Assembly (NCBI GenBank): GCA_964397655.1 | Contig: CAYNKA010000003.1 | Span: 310,001-374,000, forward strand | DNA length: 64,000 nt | Direction of reading: 5' to 3' | Source of the DNA: CAYNKA01 sp964397655 | GTDB taxonomy: Bacteria > Spirochaetota > Spirochaetia > DTKZ01 | Shown here: piece by piece, positions 41,812-49,657 of the stretch | Numbering within the stretch: the first letter of the stretch is position 1 | How the letters are laid out: every line of letters begins with the position of its first letter | Notes under the pieces: model-generated | Told to the model about the DNA's origin: nothing | Databases searched by the model: none | Seen by the model: only the letters and a program-made list of their open reading frames with translations | Program-made: the position numbers and the translations under genes

Positions 41812-42096
41812 ATGAACAAGCTGTTTTTCACGCTGGTGTATCTCGCGCTTTTCACGATCCTGCTCGTCCTGAATTTCGCGAACAAAAGCGCGGTCAACAT
41901 CTTCGGTTTCATCTACCGGGACGTTCCGGTCGTGGTGATCGCGCTTTCGAGCTTCCTCCTCGGCGTCCTGTACGCCTTCGTCCTCTGCGCGGTGAGCCAT
42001 TTCCGCAAGAGAAGGAAGATCAAGGAGCAGGAAGAACCGCAGGCCCGCCCCGAATCTCCGCGGCAGGAACCGCCCGCGGTCCCGCCTTCGAATTAG
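41812..42096 (+). CDS. LapA/DUF1049-family small membrane protein
   Basis: 94 residues. Two membrane helices (4-20 and 39-62) separated by the NFANKSAVNIFGFIYRDVPVVVI loop, the family pattern, then a basic stretch HFRKRRKIKEQEE and a Pro/Glu-rich tail. In E. coli, LapA works with LapB in lipopolysaccharide control, but most family members are uncharacterised. Directly after its stop comes a decayed uppP copy. Confidence 0.8.
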   Translation: MNKLFFTLVYLALFTILLVLNFANKSAVNIFGFIYRDVPVVVIALSSFLLGVLYAFVLCAVSHFRKRRKIKEQEEPQARPESPRQEPPAVPPSN

Positions 42097-42199
42097 AAGC
42101 CGCCCTTCCCTGCGCAGTCGAGGGAGTCACCGAGTTTCTCCCGATCTCCTCCACGGGACACCTCATACTCGTGAACCAAGATGTTCGACGTCATCATCC
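42095..42199 (+). pseudogene. Decayed 5' fragment of uppP
   Basis: This stretch matches the start of the intact uppP gene (45383-45515) at nucleotide level: both encode VEGVTEFLPISSTGHLILVNQ, with mostly third-position differences. About 28 bases are missing after the Asn-Gln codons, which shifts the frame, and similarity stops after about 42199. No start codon remains; the fragment abuts the stop of the LapA-like gene. It is a partial duplication or a leftover of rearrangement. Confidence 0.8.
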
Positions 42200-42287
42200 T
42201 GATCGCGATCGAGCGGCGGCCTCACGAGGAGACCGTCTGTTCCGTTCCGGGCTCGAGCAGTTTCATGGATGATCGGAAAGGGTCGGC

Positions 42288-42692
42288 CTATGCGGACGGG
42301 CCGTCTTGAAAGGCGGAGGCGATGATCCGCCTCAGTTCGGCGTCGCTCCAGGGTTTCTTCAGGACGGCGAGGATGTAATCGAAACCGCGTACCCGGTTTA
42401 TCATCTCATCGTCCGCGTTTCCCGTCACCATGATGGCCTTGATTTGAGGATACTTCGTGTGGACCTTTTCCAGGAATTCGTCTCCCGTGAGCCCGGGCAT
42501 GAGCCAGTCGGAGATGATCAGGACGACCCGGATCTCGTCCCTGCTCAGATCCTCTATGGCCTTCAACGCGTCGTTCGCATTGAGCGCCTGTTCGTAGATG
42601 AATTTGTTCCCGAACGCGCTCTTCAATTCCTGAACCAGGGAGAGCAGGATGATCATTTCATCGTCTACGCAGAGAATCGCCTTGTTTTTCAT
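42288..42692 (-). CDS. Single-domain response regulator
   Basis: 134 residues from ATG 42692 (ATG 42701 is also possible, being closer to GAGGAG). Receiver domain only: acidic pair in CVDDE, phosphoacceptor Asp62 (IISDWLMPG), switch Thr in MVTGNAD and Lys in LKKPWSD. No output domain, so it acts by protein contact, like CheY or a phosphorelay element. It follows the histidine kinase gene by 19 bases and is its likely partner. Confidence 0.9.
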   Translation of the reverse strand: MKNKAILCVDDEMIILLSLVQELKSAFGNKFIYEQALNANDALKAIEDLSRDEIRVVLIISDWLMPGLTGDEFLEKVHTKYPQIKAIMVTGNADDEMINRVRGFDYILAVLKKPWSDAELRRIIASAFQDGPSA

Positions 42693-42711
42693 GAAGAACA
42701 TCTCTCCTCTA

Positions 42712-44454
42712 TCACGTTTTCTCGTCGTGCGCGGGCAAGGTGACGACGAACTCCGTTTTTCCTGGCCGGGAAGTGAAGTCCAACGTTCCTTTGAATTTTT
42801 CGACGATTCGCCTGCAGATATCAAGCCCCAATCCCATTCCCGCTCCATGCTTGCGTGTCGTGAAGAAAGGCTCGAAAATGCGGTTCCGGATGCTCTCCGG
42901 GATTCCTGGGCCCGTGTCCTCCACGGAAATCCAAATCCGCCCGTTTCCGGTTCCCGTCCGGAAGGTGAGGGTTCCCCTGAAATCCATGGCCTGGGCCGCG
43001 TTCCTGATGATGTTCAGCAGCACCTGGTCGATTCCGTCGGCGACGCAGAGAACCGGCTCCGGGGACAGTTCCGAGCGGATCTCTATCCCGTGCTTCAACA
43101 AATTGTGCATGAGGGTGAGGACCCTCTTGAGTTCCTCGTTGACGTCAACGATCCGGTTCTCCATGGTTTCCGGCGACAGGTATGATCTCAACGCAGCGAC
43201 CACGGCCGACGCCTTCTTCCCCGATTCGCCGATGATCTCCGCCATACGGCGGGCGACGACGGAGCCGCAGACGGCGGTCAGAATCTCGGGGGCCCCCTCC
43301 GTCCGCAGATACGGAACGAGCTCGTCGATCCTGCCCAACAGATACATGTCGCCGAGGATGTCCGCGATGCGCTCCGCCTCATCGATTCCGGCTTTCTGCA
43401 GGATCTCCGCCGCATCCCTTTTCGCCTTCCTGTCGTACAGGGGAAGGTTCGGGGTCCGGTTCTCGGCGAATCCGATTTCGAAGACGCGAAGATACAGTTC
43501 CCTCCCGGTTTCGTTCAGGCCGGTGAAGAATGCAGGCTGGTCCTTCAGCGATCCGTCGAAATACCCCAACAGGTTGTTGTTCGCGGATATGATGGCGCCG
43601 AGGGGAGTGTTGAACTCGTGGGCGATGCCTGCGGAGAGCTGTCCCAAGATCGAGAGCTTGCCGGATTCCACCAGGCGTTCCTGCAGAAGGCTCTGCTCCG
43701 CGAGAGCCGCCTCCAGATCGGAGGTCCTCTCCGCTACACGAGCCTCGAGGCGGGCGTTCAGCTCCAGGAGCTCGGAGCTCTTTTCATGAATGTTCCGGCT
43801 CATGTCGTTCAGGAGGTCGATGATCACGTCCATGTCCCGGTAACCGCTGTCGTCGATGCTATAGTCGTAGTTGCCCGCCCGTATCTCCTGAATTCCCTTC
43901 TCGACTGCGGCGAAGACCCGTCTCACCCTTTTTCTCAGGATGAACAGGATGACGAAAATGTTCGAAAGGAGGACCGTCACGATGAGCGCGGCCGTGATGA
44001 AGGAAAAGATCTCGATCATCTCGACGAACCGGCTCTCGTTGTACTCGATCGAGACGTTGCCCAGGCGGATATTCCGGAATTCGATCCGGCGGGCCTGAGG
44101 CTCGATCCATCGGGAATGCGCGTTCGCCTTCCTTTCGTAGACGATTCCGAATCCCTCGGCCTCTATCCTGATGCCGGAAATCCGGCCCGACGAGATGAGG
44201 ACCTCCGCAATCCGCACGACCTGCGCGGTCTCGACGTTGTAGAGAGGTTCCTTGAGGATGATCGCGATCTCATCGGCGGTGACGCGGGCCTCATGGTTCG
44301 CGTCCTTCCGCGTCAGGTAGATCACCAGAAAGAGGGAGCACATCTGCACGCAGAGAATGATCAGGATCGAGGTGATCAGGGAGATCGACAGGCTCTCGTC
44401 CATGAGGCTCTTGCGACGCCGTCTTCTTCTGTCCGCCGACATGGTCGTGCTCAT
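42712..44454 (-). CDS. Membrane sensor histidine kinase (HAMP-type, HisKA)
   Basis: 580 residues. Two membrane helices (about 22-48 and 148-172) border a periplasmic sensing domain of about 100 residues; a HAMP-like linker follows (175-235), then a coiled coil (240-270), the phosphoacceptor His279 in AGIAHEFNTPLGAI, and a HATPase domain with NIIRNAAQAM (N box), DTGPGIPE (G1), FFTTRKHGAGMGLGL (G2). Between His and ATPase sits an unusually long insert of about 140 residues (KDQPAFF to DVNEEL). The neighbouring genes make a periplasmic binding protein and a receiver, so this is probably one signalling pathway. Start overlaps the binding-protein gene stop by 4 bases. Confidence 0.9.
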   Translation of the reverse strand: MSTTMSADRRRRRRKSLMDESLSISLITSILIILCVQMCSLFLVIYLTRKDANHEARVTADEIAIILKEPLYNVETAQVVRIAEVLISSGRISGIRIEAEGFGIVYERKANAHSRWIEPQARRIEFRNIRLGNVSIEYNESRFVEMIEIFSFITAALIVTVLLSNIFVILFILRKRVRRVFAAVEKGIQEIRAGNYDYSIDDSGYRDMDVIIDLLNDMSRNIHEKSSELLELNARLEARVAERTSDLEAALAEQSLLQERLVESGKLSILGQLSAGIAHEFNTPLGAIISANNNLLGYFDGSLKDQPAFFTGLNETGRELYLRVFEIGFAENRTPNLPLYDRKAKRDAAEILQKAGIDEAERIADILGDMYLLGRIDELVPYLRTEGAPEILTAVCGSVVARRMAEIIGESGKKASAVVAALRSYLSPETMENRIVDVNEELKRVLTLMHNLLKHGIEIRSELSPEPVLCVADGIDQVLLNIIRNAAQAMDFRGTLTFRTGTGNGRIWISVEDTGPGIPESIRNRIFEPFFTTRKHGAGMGLGLDICRRIVEKFKGTLDFTSRPGKTEFVVTLPAHDEKT

Positions 44455-45221
44455 GGCCTGCCGGGACCGCGGTCCATATACTGCCGGACGAACTTCTCGT
44501 AAACGCCGTTCTTCAGGCCCTCGCCGTTCGCCTCATCGAAGGCTTTCCGAAGGCGCCTTCCCCTTTCCGTATTCCCGAAGATGCTGTACACCTTCACCTT
44601 TTCCACGGGCAAGGGAAGGACACGGACCTTGTCCTCATAACCGTATTGACGGAGATAATGCACGAAGGAGACGAGGTTGAGATCCAGCACCGCGTCCACG
44701 CGGCGGGCAATGAGCATCTTGAGCTGGACTTCCCGGTAGTCCTCGCTGGATATGAGGTCGAAGGCGATCCTTTCGTGGACCAGCAGGGGCGGTATGTAAG
44801 CCGACTTGATGAACCCGATCCTCCGGTCGAAAAGGTCTTCGGGCCTGCGGACCGCGGTTATTGGGCTGTCCCGAAGCACGGCCATGCAGATCGTTATTTC
44901 CGTCAGATGGGTGTTCGGGAACAGGAAAACCGCTTCCCGTTCCGGGATCTTCGTAAGGTGGGATATGACGTCGACCTCGCCGTTCTCGAGCATGCTTTCT
45001 ATTCTTTTTATCGGGAAGGGGCCGACCACCTCGAGCCCGACGCCCATGCGCGGGGCGATATATTCCCGCCAATAGTCCACGGTTATTCCCCTGTGCCCGC
45101 TTCTCTCTCCTGCGACGGTGTTGAACGGCTCCAGCTGATAGATCGCCATGCGGACCGTCTCCGACGCGGCGGCATGGCAGACGAGGACGGAAAGCAGCAC
45201 AGTAATCCGGGCTGTTTTCAT
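44451..45221 (-). CDS. Periplasmic solute-binding protein (family 3-like)
   Basis: 256 residues from ATG 45221 with GAGGAGG upstream. A signal peptide (1-20) is followed by a two-lobed binding fold: VRMAIYQLEPFNT, DYWREYIAPRMGVGLEVV, MLENGEVDVISHLTK, FDRRIGFIKSAYIP, RRVDAVLDLN, and the C-terminal helix RRLRKAFDEANGEG. Such proteins bind amino acids or similar small molecules. There is no ABC transporter gene; instead, the kinase gene follows, so a sensory role is likely. Confidence 0.85.
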   Translation of the reverse strand: MKTARITVLLSVLVCHAAASETVRMAIYQLEPFNTVAGERSGHRGITVDYWREYIAPRMGVGLEVVGPFPIKRIESMLENGEVDVISHLTKIPEREAVFLFPNTHLTEITICMAVLRDSPITAVRRPEDLFDRRIGFIKSAYIPPLLVHERIAFDLISSEDYREVQLKMLIARRVDAVLDLNLVSFVHYLRQYGYEDKVRVLPLPVEKVKVYSIFGNTERGRRLRKAFDEANGEGLKNGVYEKFVRQYMDRGPGRP

Positions 45222-45333
45222 GCAGTGGACCTCCTCATGAAAAAGAAGGCTCATGGTCCATGATACGCTCATAATAATGCTTCAGGGAGCCGAATTCAAA
45301 AATCTGCCGGCCTTCCAGCCCGGCCTGCCCCAC

Positions 45334-45362
45334 TTGCGCGTTTCGCGATTTTCCACTACTAG
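45334..45362 (+). promoter_or_regulatory. uppP promoter, possibly leaderless
   Basis: TTGCGC (45334-45339), a 17-base spacer and TACTAG (45357-45362). The ATG of uppP begins six bases after the -10 box, so the transcript would start at or next to the start codon. Confidence 0.5.
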
Positions 45363-45368
45363 AATGGC

Positions 45369-46172
45369 ATGACGGAACTACTGAAAGCCGCCCTTCTCGG
45401 CGTCGTGGAGGGAGTGACCGAGTTCCTCCCGATCTCATCGACGGGACACCTCATCCTCGTGAACCAGTTCATCTCCTTCGGCGCGGAATTCACGAGGATG
45501 TTCGACGTGATCATCCAGCTCGGCGCCATCCTCGCCGTCGTCGTTATCTTTCGGGACAAGCTCTTTCCCTGGGGAAAGACGAAAACACCGGAGGTGAGGA
45601 AGGAAACTTACGATCTCTGGAAGAAGAGCGTCGTCGGCGTCCTCCCCGCCCTCGTCGTGGCCGGCCTGTTCCACGACACGATCGAGAAGCACCTCTTCTC
45701 TCCCTACGTGGTCGCGATCTCGCTCGTCCTGGGGGGCGTAGCGCTTATAGCCATGGACCGGAGGGCTCATAGGGTAACCGTCGCATCCCTCCCCGCCCTG
45801 GGTTACCGGACGGCATTCCTCGTAGGCGTCTTCCAGTGCCTCGCCATGATACCGGGAACCTCACGCTCGGCCGCGACCATCGTGGGGGCGCTGCTCCTCG
45901 GCTGCTCCCGGCCGGTCGCCGCGGAATTCTCCTTTTTCCTGGCCGTTCCGCTCATGGCCGCGGCGACGGGCTATTCCCTGCTCAAGATAGGATTCGGCAT
46001 GACGGGGACGGAAGCCGCCGCCCTGGCGGTAGGTTTCGTCGTCTCGTTCCTGACGGCCTGGGCCGTCGTCGGAAAATTCATCGAGTTCGTCAAGCGGCGC
46101 GACTTCGTCCCCTTCGGCTGGTACCGGATCGCGCTCGGCGCCGGAGTGCTGCTCTGCTTCATCCTGAAATAG
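45369..46172 (+). CDS. uppP: Undecaprenyl-diphosphatase UppP/BacA
   Basis: 267 residues with eight hydrophobic helices. Both catalytic signatures are present: EGVTEFLPISSTGHL (about 14-28) and PGTSRSAATIVGALLLG (about 160-176). The enzyme dephosphorylates undecaprenyl diphosphate to recycle the peptidoglycan lipid carrier and gives bacitracin tolerance. No Shine-Dalgarno precedes the ATG. A damaged copy of the 5' end lies 3.3 kb upstream at 42095-42199. The methyltransferase gene follows by 25 bases. Confidence 0.95.
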   Translation: MTELLKAALLGVVEGVTEFLPISSTGHLILVNQFISFGAEFTRMFDVIIQLGAILAVVVIFRDKLFPWGKTKTPEVRKETYDLWKKSVVGVLPALVVAGLFHDTIEKHLFSPYVVAISLVLGGVALIAMDRRAHRVTVASLPALGYRTAFLVGVFQCLAMIPGTSRSAATIVGALLLGCSRPVAAEFSFFLAVPLMAAATGYSLLKIGFGMTGTEAAALAVGFVVSFLTAWAVVGKFIEFVKRRDFVPFGWYRIALGAGVLLCFILK

Positions 46173-46197
46173 CCGTCAGGAAATAGGAGATTTTCGA

Positions 46198-46971
46198 ATG
46201 CCGGACTGGAACCCCGACCTCTACCTGAAATTCAGGAACGAGCGCACCCAACCGTCGATCGACCTCGCCGCGAAGATCGAACTCGAGAGTCCGGCGTCCA
46301 TCCTCGACATAGGATGCGGGCCGGGCAACAGCACCCAGGTCCTCGCGCGCCGCTGGCCGGAGGCGGAGGTCGCCGGCCTCGACAACTCGGCGTCGATGAT
46401 CGAGAAGGCCGGCAAGGATCATCCGGGGCAGCGCTGGATCCTCGGCGACGCCGCTTCCTTCGAGCCGGGCCGCTCGTGGGACCTCGTATTCTCCAACGCG
46501 TCCATCCAATGGATTCCGGACCACGAGCGGCTCATCCCGAAATTCTTCGGCCTGGTGGCGAAGGGGGGAGCGCTCGCGATACAGATCCCGAGGTTCGACG
46601 CCATGCCGCTCTACCGGGCCATCGTCGAGACGGCGGCGGGCGCGAAGTACCGGGACCACACGCGGGGCTGCGGCGAGCTCTCCACCTATCACGACGAGTC
46701 GTTCTACTACGGGCTCCTGTCCGGCCCCGCGGCGAGGCTGGACATGTGGGAAACCTCCTATTTCCACGTCCTCGGGTCGCTCGAGGCCCTCGGCGACTTC
46801 ATCCGGAGCACGGGCATGAAGCCCTATCTCGACCGCCTTCCGGCCGAAGCGGACCGGAGGAGCTTCGAGGCCGAGGCGCTGGAGAGGTGCAGGGACTCGT
46901 ATCCGGCCCGGGCGGACGGCAGGATACTCTTCCCCTTCCGGAGGCTCTTCTTCGTGGCGTACCGAGCGTGA
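46198..46971 (+). CDS. tam: Trans-aconitate 2-methyltransferase
   Basis: 257 residues, equal to E. coli Tam. It begins WNPDLYLKFRNERTQPSIDL, the diagnostic Tam start, then the SAM site ILDIGCGPGNSTQVLA, LDNSASMIEKA and DLVFSNASIQWIPDH, and ends with RRLFFVAYR. It methylates trans-aconitate (an aconitase poison) with SAM. AGGAG precedes the ATG. It may be co-transcribed with uppP. Confidence 0.92.
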   Translation: MPDWNPDLYLKFRNERTQPSIDLAAKIELESPASILDIGCGPGNSTQVLARRWPEAEVAGLDNSASMIEKAGKDHPGQRWILGDAASFEPGRSWDLVFSNASIQWIPDHERLIPKFFGLVAKGGALAIQIPRFDAMPLYRAIVETAAGAKYRDHTRGCGELSTYHDESFYYGLLSGPAARLDMWETSYFHVLGSLEALGDFIRSTGMKPYLDRLPAEADRRSFEAEALERCRDSYPARADGRILFPFRRLFFVAYRA

Positions 46972-47033
46972 ACGATCCGGGCTTGCCCCGAAGAATCGGC
47001 GTCGATAGAATGGGAAACGCAATCGGAGGCGAC

Positions 47034-47225
47034 GTGGACGGCAGACGAAGATCGGACGTGAAACCCGGAGCGAAGGTTTCGATCGTGCTCAAGGAAGACC
47101 AGCGTTCGGGAAAGCTCACCGAGGGAATCGTGGCGGACATCCTCACGAACTCGCCGGAGCATCCGCACGGAATCAAGGTGAGGCTCGCGAACGGGCTGGT
47201 CGGCCGGGTGAAGATCATACATTGA
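47034..47225 (+). CDS. ywbE: YwbE-family protein
   Basis: 63 residues from GTG 47034 with GGAGG just upstream; this start reproduces the family N terminus (RRSDVKPG). The rest matches YwbE: VSIVLKEDQRSGKLTEGIV, LTNSPEHPHGIKVRL and VGRVKII. The fold is a small KOW-like barrel of unknown function. The family is too short for many gene callers. It lies between tam and the DinB gene. Confidence 0.88.
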   Translation: MDGRRRSDVKPGAKVSIVLKEDQRSGKLTEGIVADILTNSPEHPHGIKVRLANGLVGRVKIIH

Positions 47226-47238
47226 CGAGGAGGCTTCG

Positions 47239-47757
47239 ATGAAGGAGACATTCCTGCTCCTGGCGGACTACAACGCAAAGACCAACCGGGAAATGCTCGA
47301 AGTGCTCGACAAGGTCCCGGCGGGCAAGCTGACCGAGAAGAACGGTCTCTTCTTCGAATCGATCGCGGGCACCTTGAACCACCTTCTTCAGGCCGACGTC
47401 TTGTGGCTCGAGCGGTTCGCGGCGAACGTCCCCGAGCTCGCCGACGTCGCGTCGAAACTGCCAGCCGTGAAGCCGAAGGATCCGAAGGGACCCGCATTCG
47501 CCGATCTTCCCGCATTCAGCAAGACCCGCGCCGCCGCGGACGAGGCGATCGGGGAGGCGATGAGGCTCTTTCCGGAGGGCAGGTACGGTTCGACCCTCGT
47601 CTACCGGAACATCAAGGGCGAGGAGCAGAAAAAGATCGCCTGGCAGGCGGTGCTCCATTTCTTCAACCATCAGACCCATCACCGGGGGCAGGTGGCCGCG
47701 GCCCTCGACCAAATCGGCGTGCAGAACGATTTCTCCAACCTGATCTGGAAATTCTGA
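47239..47757 (+). CDS. DinB-family metal-binding protein
   Basis: 172 residues with GAGGAGG before the ATG. A four-helix bundle with the family metal ligands: His in TLNHLLQAD (about 48) and the pair in HFFNHQTHHRGQV (about 141-153). DinB-fold proteins include thiol-dependent S-transferases and stress-induced proteins; the activity here is unknown. It lies 13 bases behind ywbE. Confidence 0.9.
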   Translation: MKETFLLLADYNAKTNREMLEVLDKVPAGKLTEKNGLFFESIAGTLNHLLQADVLWLERFAANVPELADVASKLPAVKPKDPKGPAFADLPAFSKTRAAADEAIGEAMRLFPEGRYGSTLVYRNIKGEEQKKIAWQAVLHFFNHQTHHRGQVAAALDQIGVQNDFSNLIWKF

Positions 47758-47788
47758 CCCGCGGGCGGCATCGAGGCCGCCCCTGCGG

Positions 47789-47817
47789 TTTACACGAGGC
47801 CGGAAGCCGGCTATCAT
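47789..47817 (+). promoter_or_regulatory. Promoter of the AroE-like gene, possibly leaderless
   Basis: TTTACA (47789-47794), a 17-base spacer and TATCAT (47812-47817). The ATG at 47825 is seven bases downstream of the -10 box, and no Shine-Dalgarno is present. Confidence 0.5.
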
Positions 47818-47824
47818 TCCATCT

Positions 47825-48643
47825 ATGGACCACACGATCATCACGAGCAGGACCAAATTCTTCGGGCTCATCGCGGACCCGATCGGCCACGTCCGGGCCC
47901 ACGCCTACGGCAACATGAACCTCGCGAAGCGGGGGCTCTTCGGGGAATACGTCTACGTTCCCCTGCACGTCGCGGCCGCCGACCTCGCCCGCGTGCTCGA
48001 CGGACTTCGGGGAACGAAAAACTTCGGAGGCGCCATCGTCACCATGCCTCACAAGGAGGCGATCATCCCCCTCCTCGACGAAGCATCGCCCATGGTGAAA
48101 CTCGTCGGGGCCTGCAACATCGTCAAGAGGGAGGAGGATGGGAGGCTTTTCGGCGAGAACCTCGACGGAGAGGGCTTCGTCCGGGGACTCCTGAACGAAG
48201 GCCGAGCAGTTGAGGGAAGAAGCTTCTACCTGGCCGGCGCGGGCGGCCTCGCCTCGGCGGTCTCCTTCGCCCTCGCCAAACACGGCGCCGCTTCCATCGT
48301 CCTCGTCAACAGGACGACGGCCAGGGCCGAAGCGCTCGCGGCACGGATCGGAAAGGCGTTTCCGAAGGTGGATGTCAGGGTCGGACCCGGCCCGGAGGAA
48401 CGGTTCGACGTCGTGGTGAACACGACCTCCGTCGGCCTCGAGGAGGACGACCCTCCCTCGATTCCCGAGGGCGTCATGCGCCGAGGCGCATTCGTGGCGG
48501 ACTGCATCGCGGCCCGCGACACCACGGCCCTCCTCGAGAACGCGAGGAAGGCGGGACTTCCCTGCCAGAACGGCATACCCATGATCGAGACGCAGTCGAA
48601 CCTCATTCTGGACCTCTTCGGAGCCCGGAAACGGGAATCGTGA
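47825..48643 (+). CDS. AroE-like shikimate dehydrogenase paralog
   Basis: 272 residues, AroE length. The catalytic Lys (TMPHKEAI, about residue 76), the Asn/Asp pair (CNIV and LDGEGF) and the NADP loop (YLAGAGGLASAV, NRTTARAEALA) are present, and the closing segment GIPMIETQSNLIL is typical. But the N-terminal substrate motif, normally with two Ser (HSxSPxxHN), reads IGHVRAHAYGN. The two Ser that hold shikimate's carboxylate are missing, so it may use another substrate. Not beside other aromatic-pathway genes. The stop overlaps the next gene by 4 bases. Confidence 0.85.
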   Translation: MDHTIITSRTKFFGLIADPIGHVRAHAYGNMNLAKRGLFGEYVYVPLHVAAADLARVLDGLRGTKNFGGAIVTMPHKEAIIPLLDEASPMVKLVGACNIVKREEDGRLFGENLDGEGFVRGLLNEGRAVEGRSFYLAGAGGLASAVSFALAKHGAASIVLVNRTTARAEALAARIGKAFPKVDVRVGPGPEERFDVVVNTTSVGLEEDDPPSIPEGVMRRGAFVADCIAARDTTALLENARKAGLPCQNGIPMIETQSNLILDLFGARKRES

Positions 48644-49611
48644 AGCTCAAGCTCTTCGTCGACCTCGACGGGGTCCTCGCGGACTTCGACGGCGGAGTCC
48701 TCGCCCTCACGGGAAAGCTCCCGAGGGACCTCGAGCCGAAGCGCATGTGGGGCATCCTGGCCAGGGCGCCGGGCTTCTACGCGAACCTCGCCTGGACGCC
48801 TGGGGGTCGCGGGCTCTGGGAACGCCTCCGTCCCCACCGCCCCACCGTGCTCACCGGGCTTCCCATGGGGAAGTGGGCCGAACCCCAGAAGCTCGCCTGG
48901 TGCGCCCGCGAGCTCGGCCCCGACGTGCCGGTCGTCGCGTGCATGTCGCGCGAGAAGGCGGCGAAAGGCAGGGCCCTCACGCCGCAGGACGCCGTCCCCG
49001 TGCTCATCGACGACAGGGAGAGCCTCGGGGAGGCCTGGACGGCGATGGGAGGGGTCTTCATCCACCACAAGGACCCCGAGGCGAGCGCCGCGGCCTTCGA
49101 GAGCCTGGCCGGCGGGAACAGGGCGACCATCAGGCCCCTCAGGCTCGAAATCGAGCTCCCGGCCCTGCGCAGGCTCATCAACGAGGCTTTTCTCACGGTC
49201 GCCGAAGAGTTCGGGCTCACTTCGGAGAACGCGCCCACGAACCCCGCCTTCATCACCGAAGAAAACATCCTGGAACAGGCGCGGAAGAAATCGACGGTCT
49301 TCTACGGAGCGTACCTTGCCGAGGAACTCGCGGGCTGCTACGCCCTCGAAAAGGCGAACGAAGCGATCTGGTACCTCGAACGGCTCGCCGTGCACCCCTC
49401 GCGCAGGCACGCGGGCCTCGGCGGCCTTCTCCTCGACGACTGCCTCGCGCGGGTGAGGGAAAGCGGCGGGGAAAAGGTATCGATCGCGATCATCGACGAA
49501 AACACCCGGCTCAAAACCTGGTACATCGGACACGGCTTCACGGAAACCGGAAAGAAGACCTTTCCCCGCCTCCCCTTCACGGTCTGCTTCCTGGAAAAGA
49601 ACGTGCGCTGA
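48640..49611 (+). CDS. HAD-like phosphatase fused to GNAT acetyltransferase
   Basis: 323 residues from GTG 48640, which overlaps the stop of the AroE-like gene. Residues 1-155 form a HAD domain similar to 5'(3')-deoxyribonucleotidase/YqfW types: FVDLDGVLADFDGG (nucleophile and acid Asp) and the late VLIDDRESLGEAW. Residues about 165-320 are a GNAT domain: YLERLAVHPSRRHAGLGGLLLDDCL is the acetyl-CoA-binding motif A, and NTRLKTWYIGHGFTETG the end. The fusion suggests a phosphatase and an acetyltransferase acting on related substrates, but neither substrate is known. Confidence 0.85.
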   Translation: MKLKLFVDLDGVLADFDGGVLALTGKLPRDLEPKRMWGILARAPGFYANLAWTPGGRGLWERLRPHRPTVLTGLPMGKWAEPQKLAWCARELGPDVPVVACMSREKAAKGRALTPQDAVPVLIDDRESLGEAWTAMGGVFIHHKDPEASAAAFESLAGGNRATIRPLRLEIELPALRRLINEAFLTVAEEFGLTSENAPTNPAFITEENILEQARKKSTVFYGAYLAEELAGCYALEKANEAIWYLERLAVHPSRRHAGLGGLLLDDCLARVRESGGEKVSIAIIDENTRLKTWYIGHGFTETGKKTFPRLPFTVCFLEKNVR

Positions 49612-49657
49612 TAGCTCCGGGGCTGGAGGTTGCGATTCGCGGCCGAGGGCGGTATCA

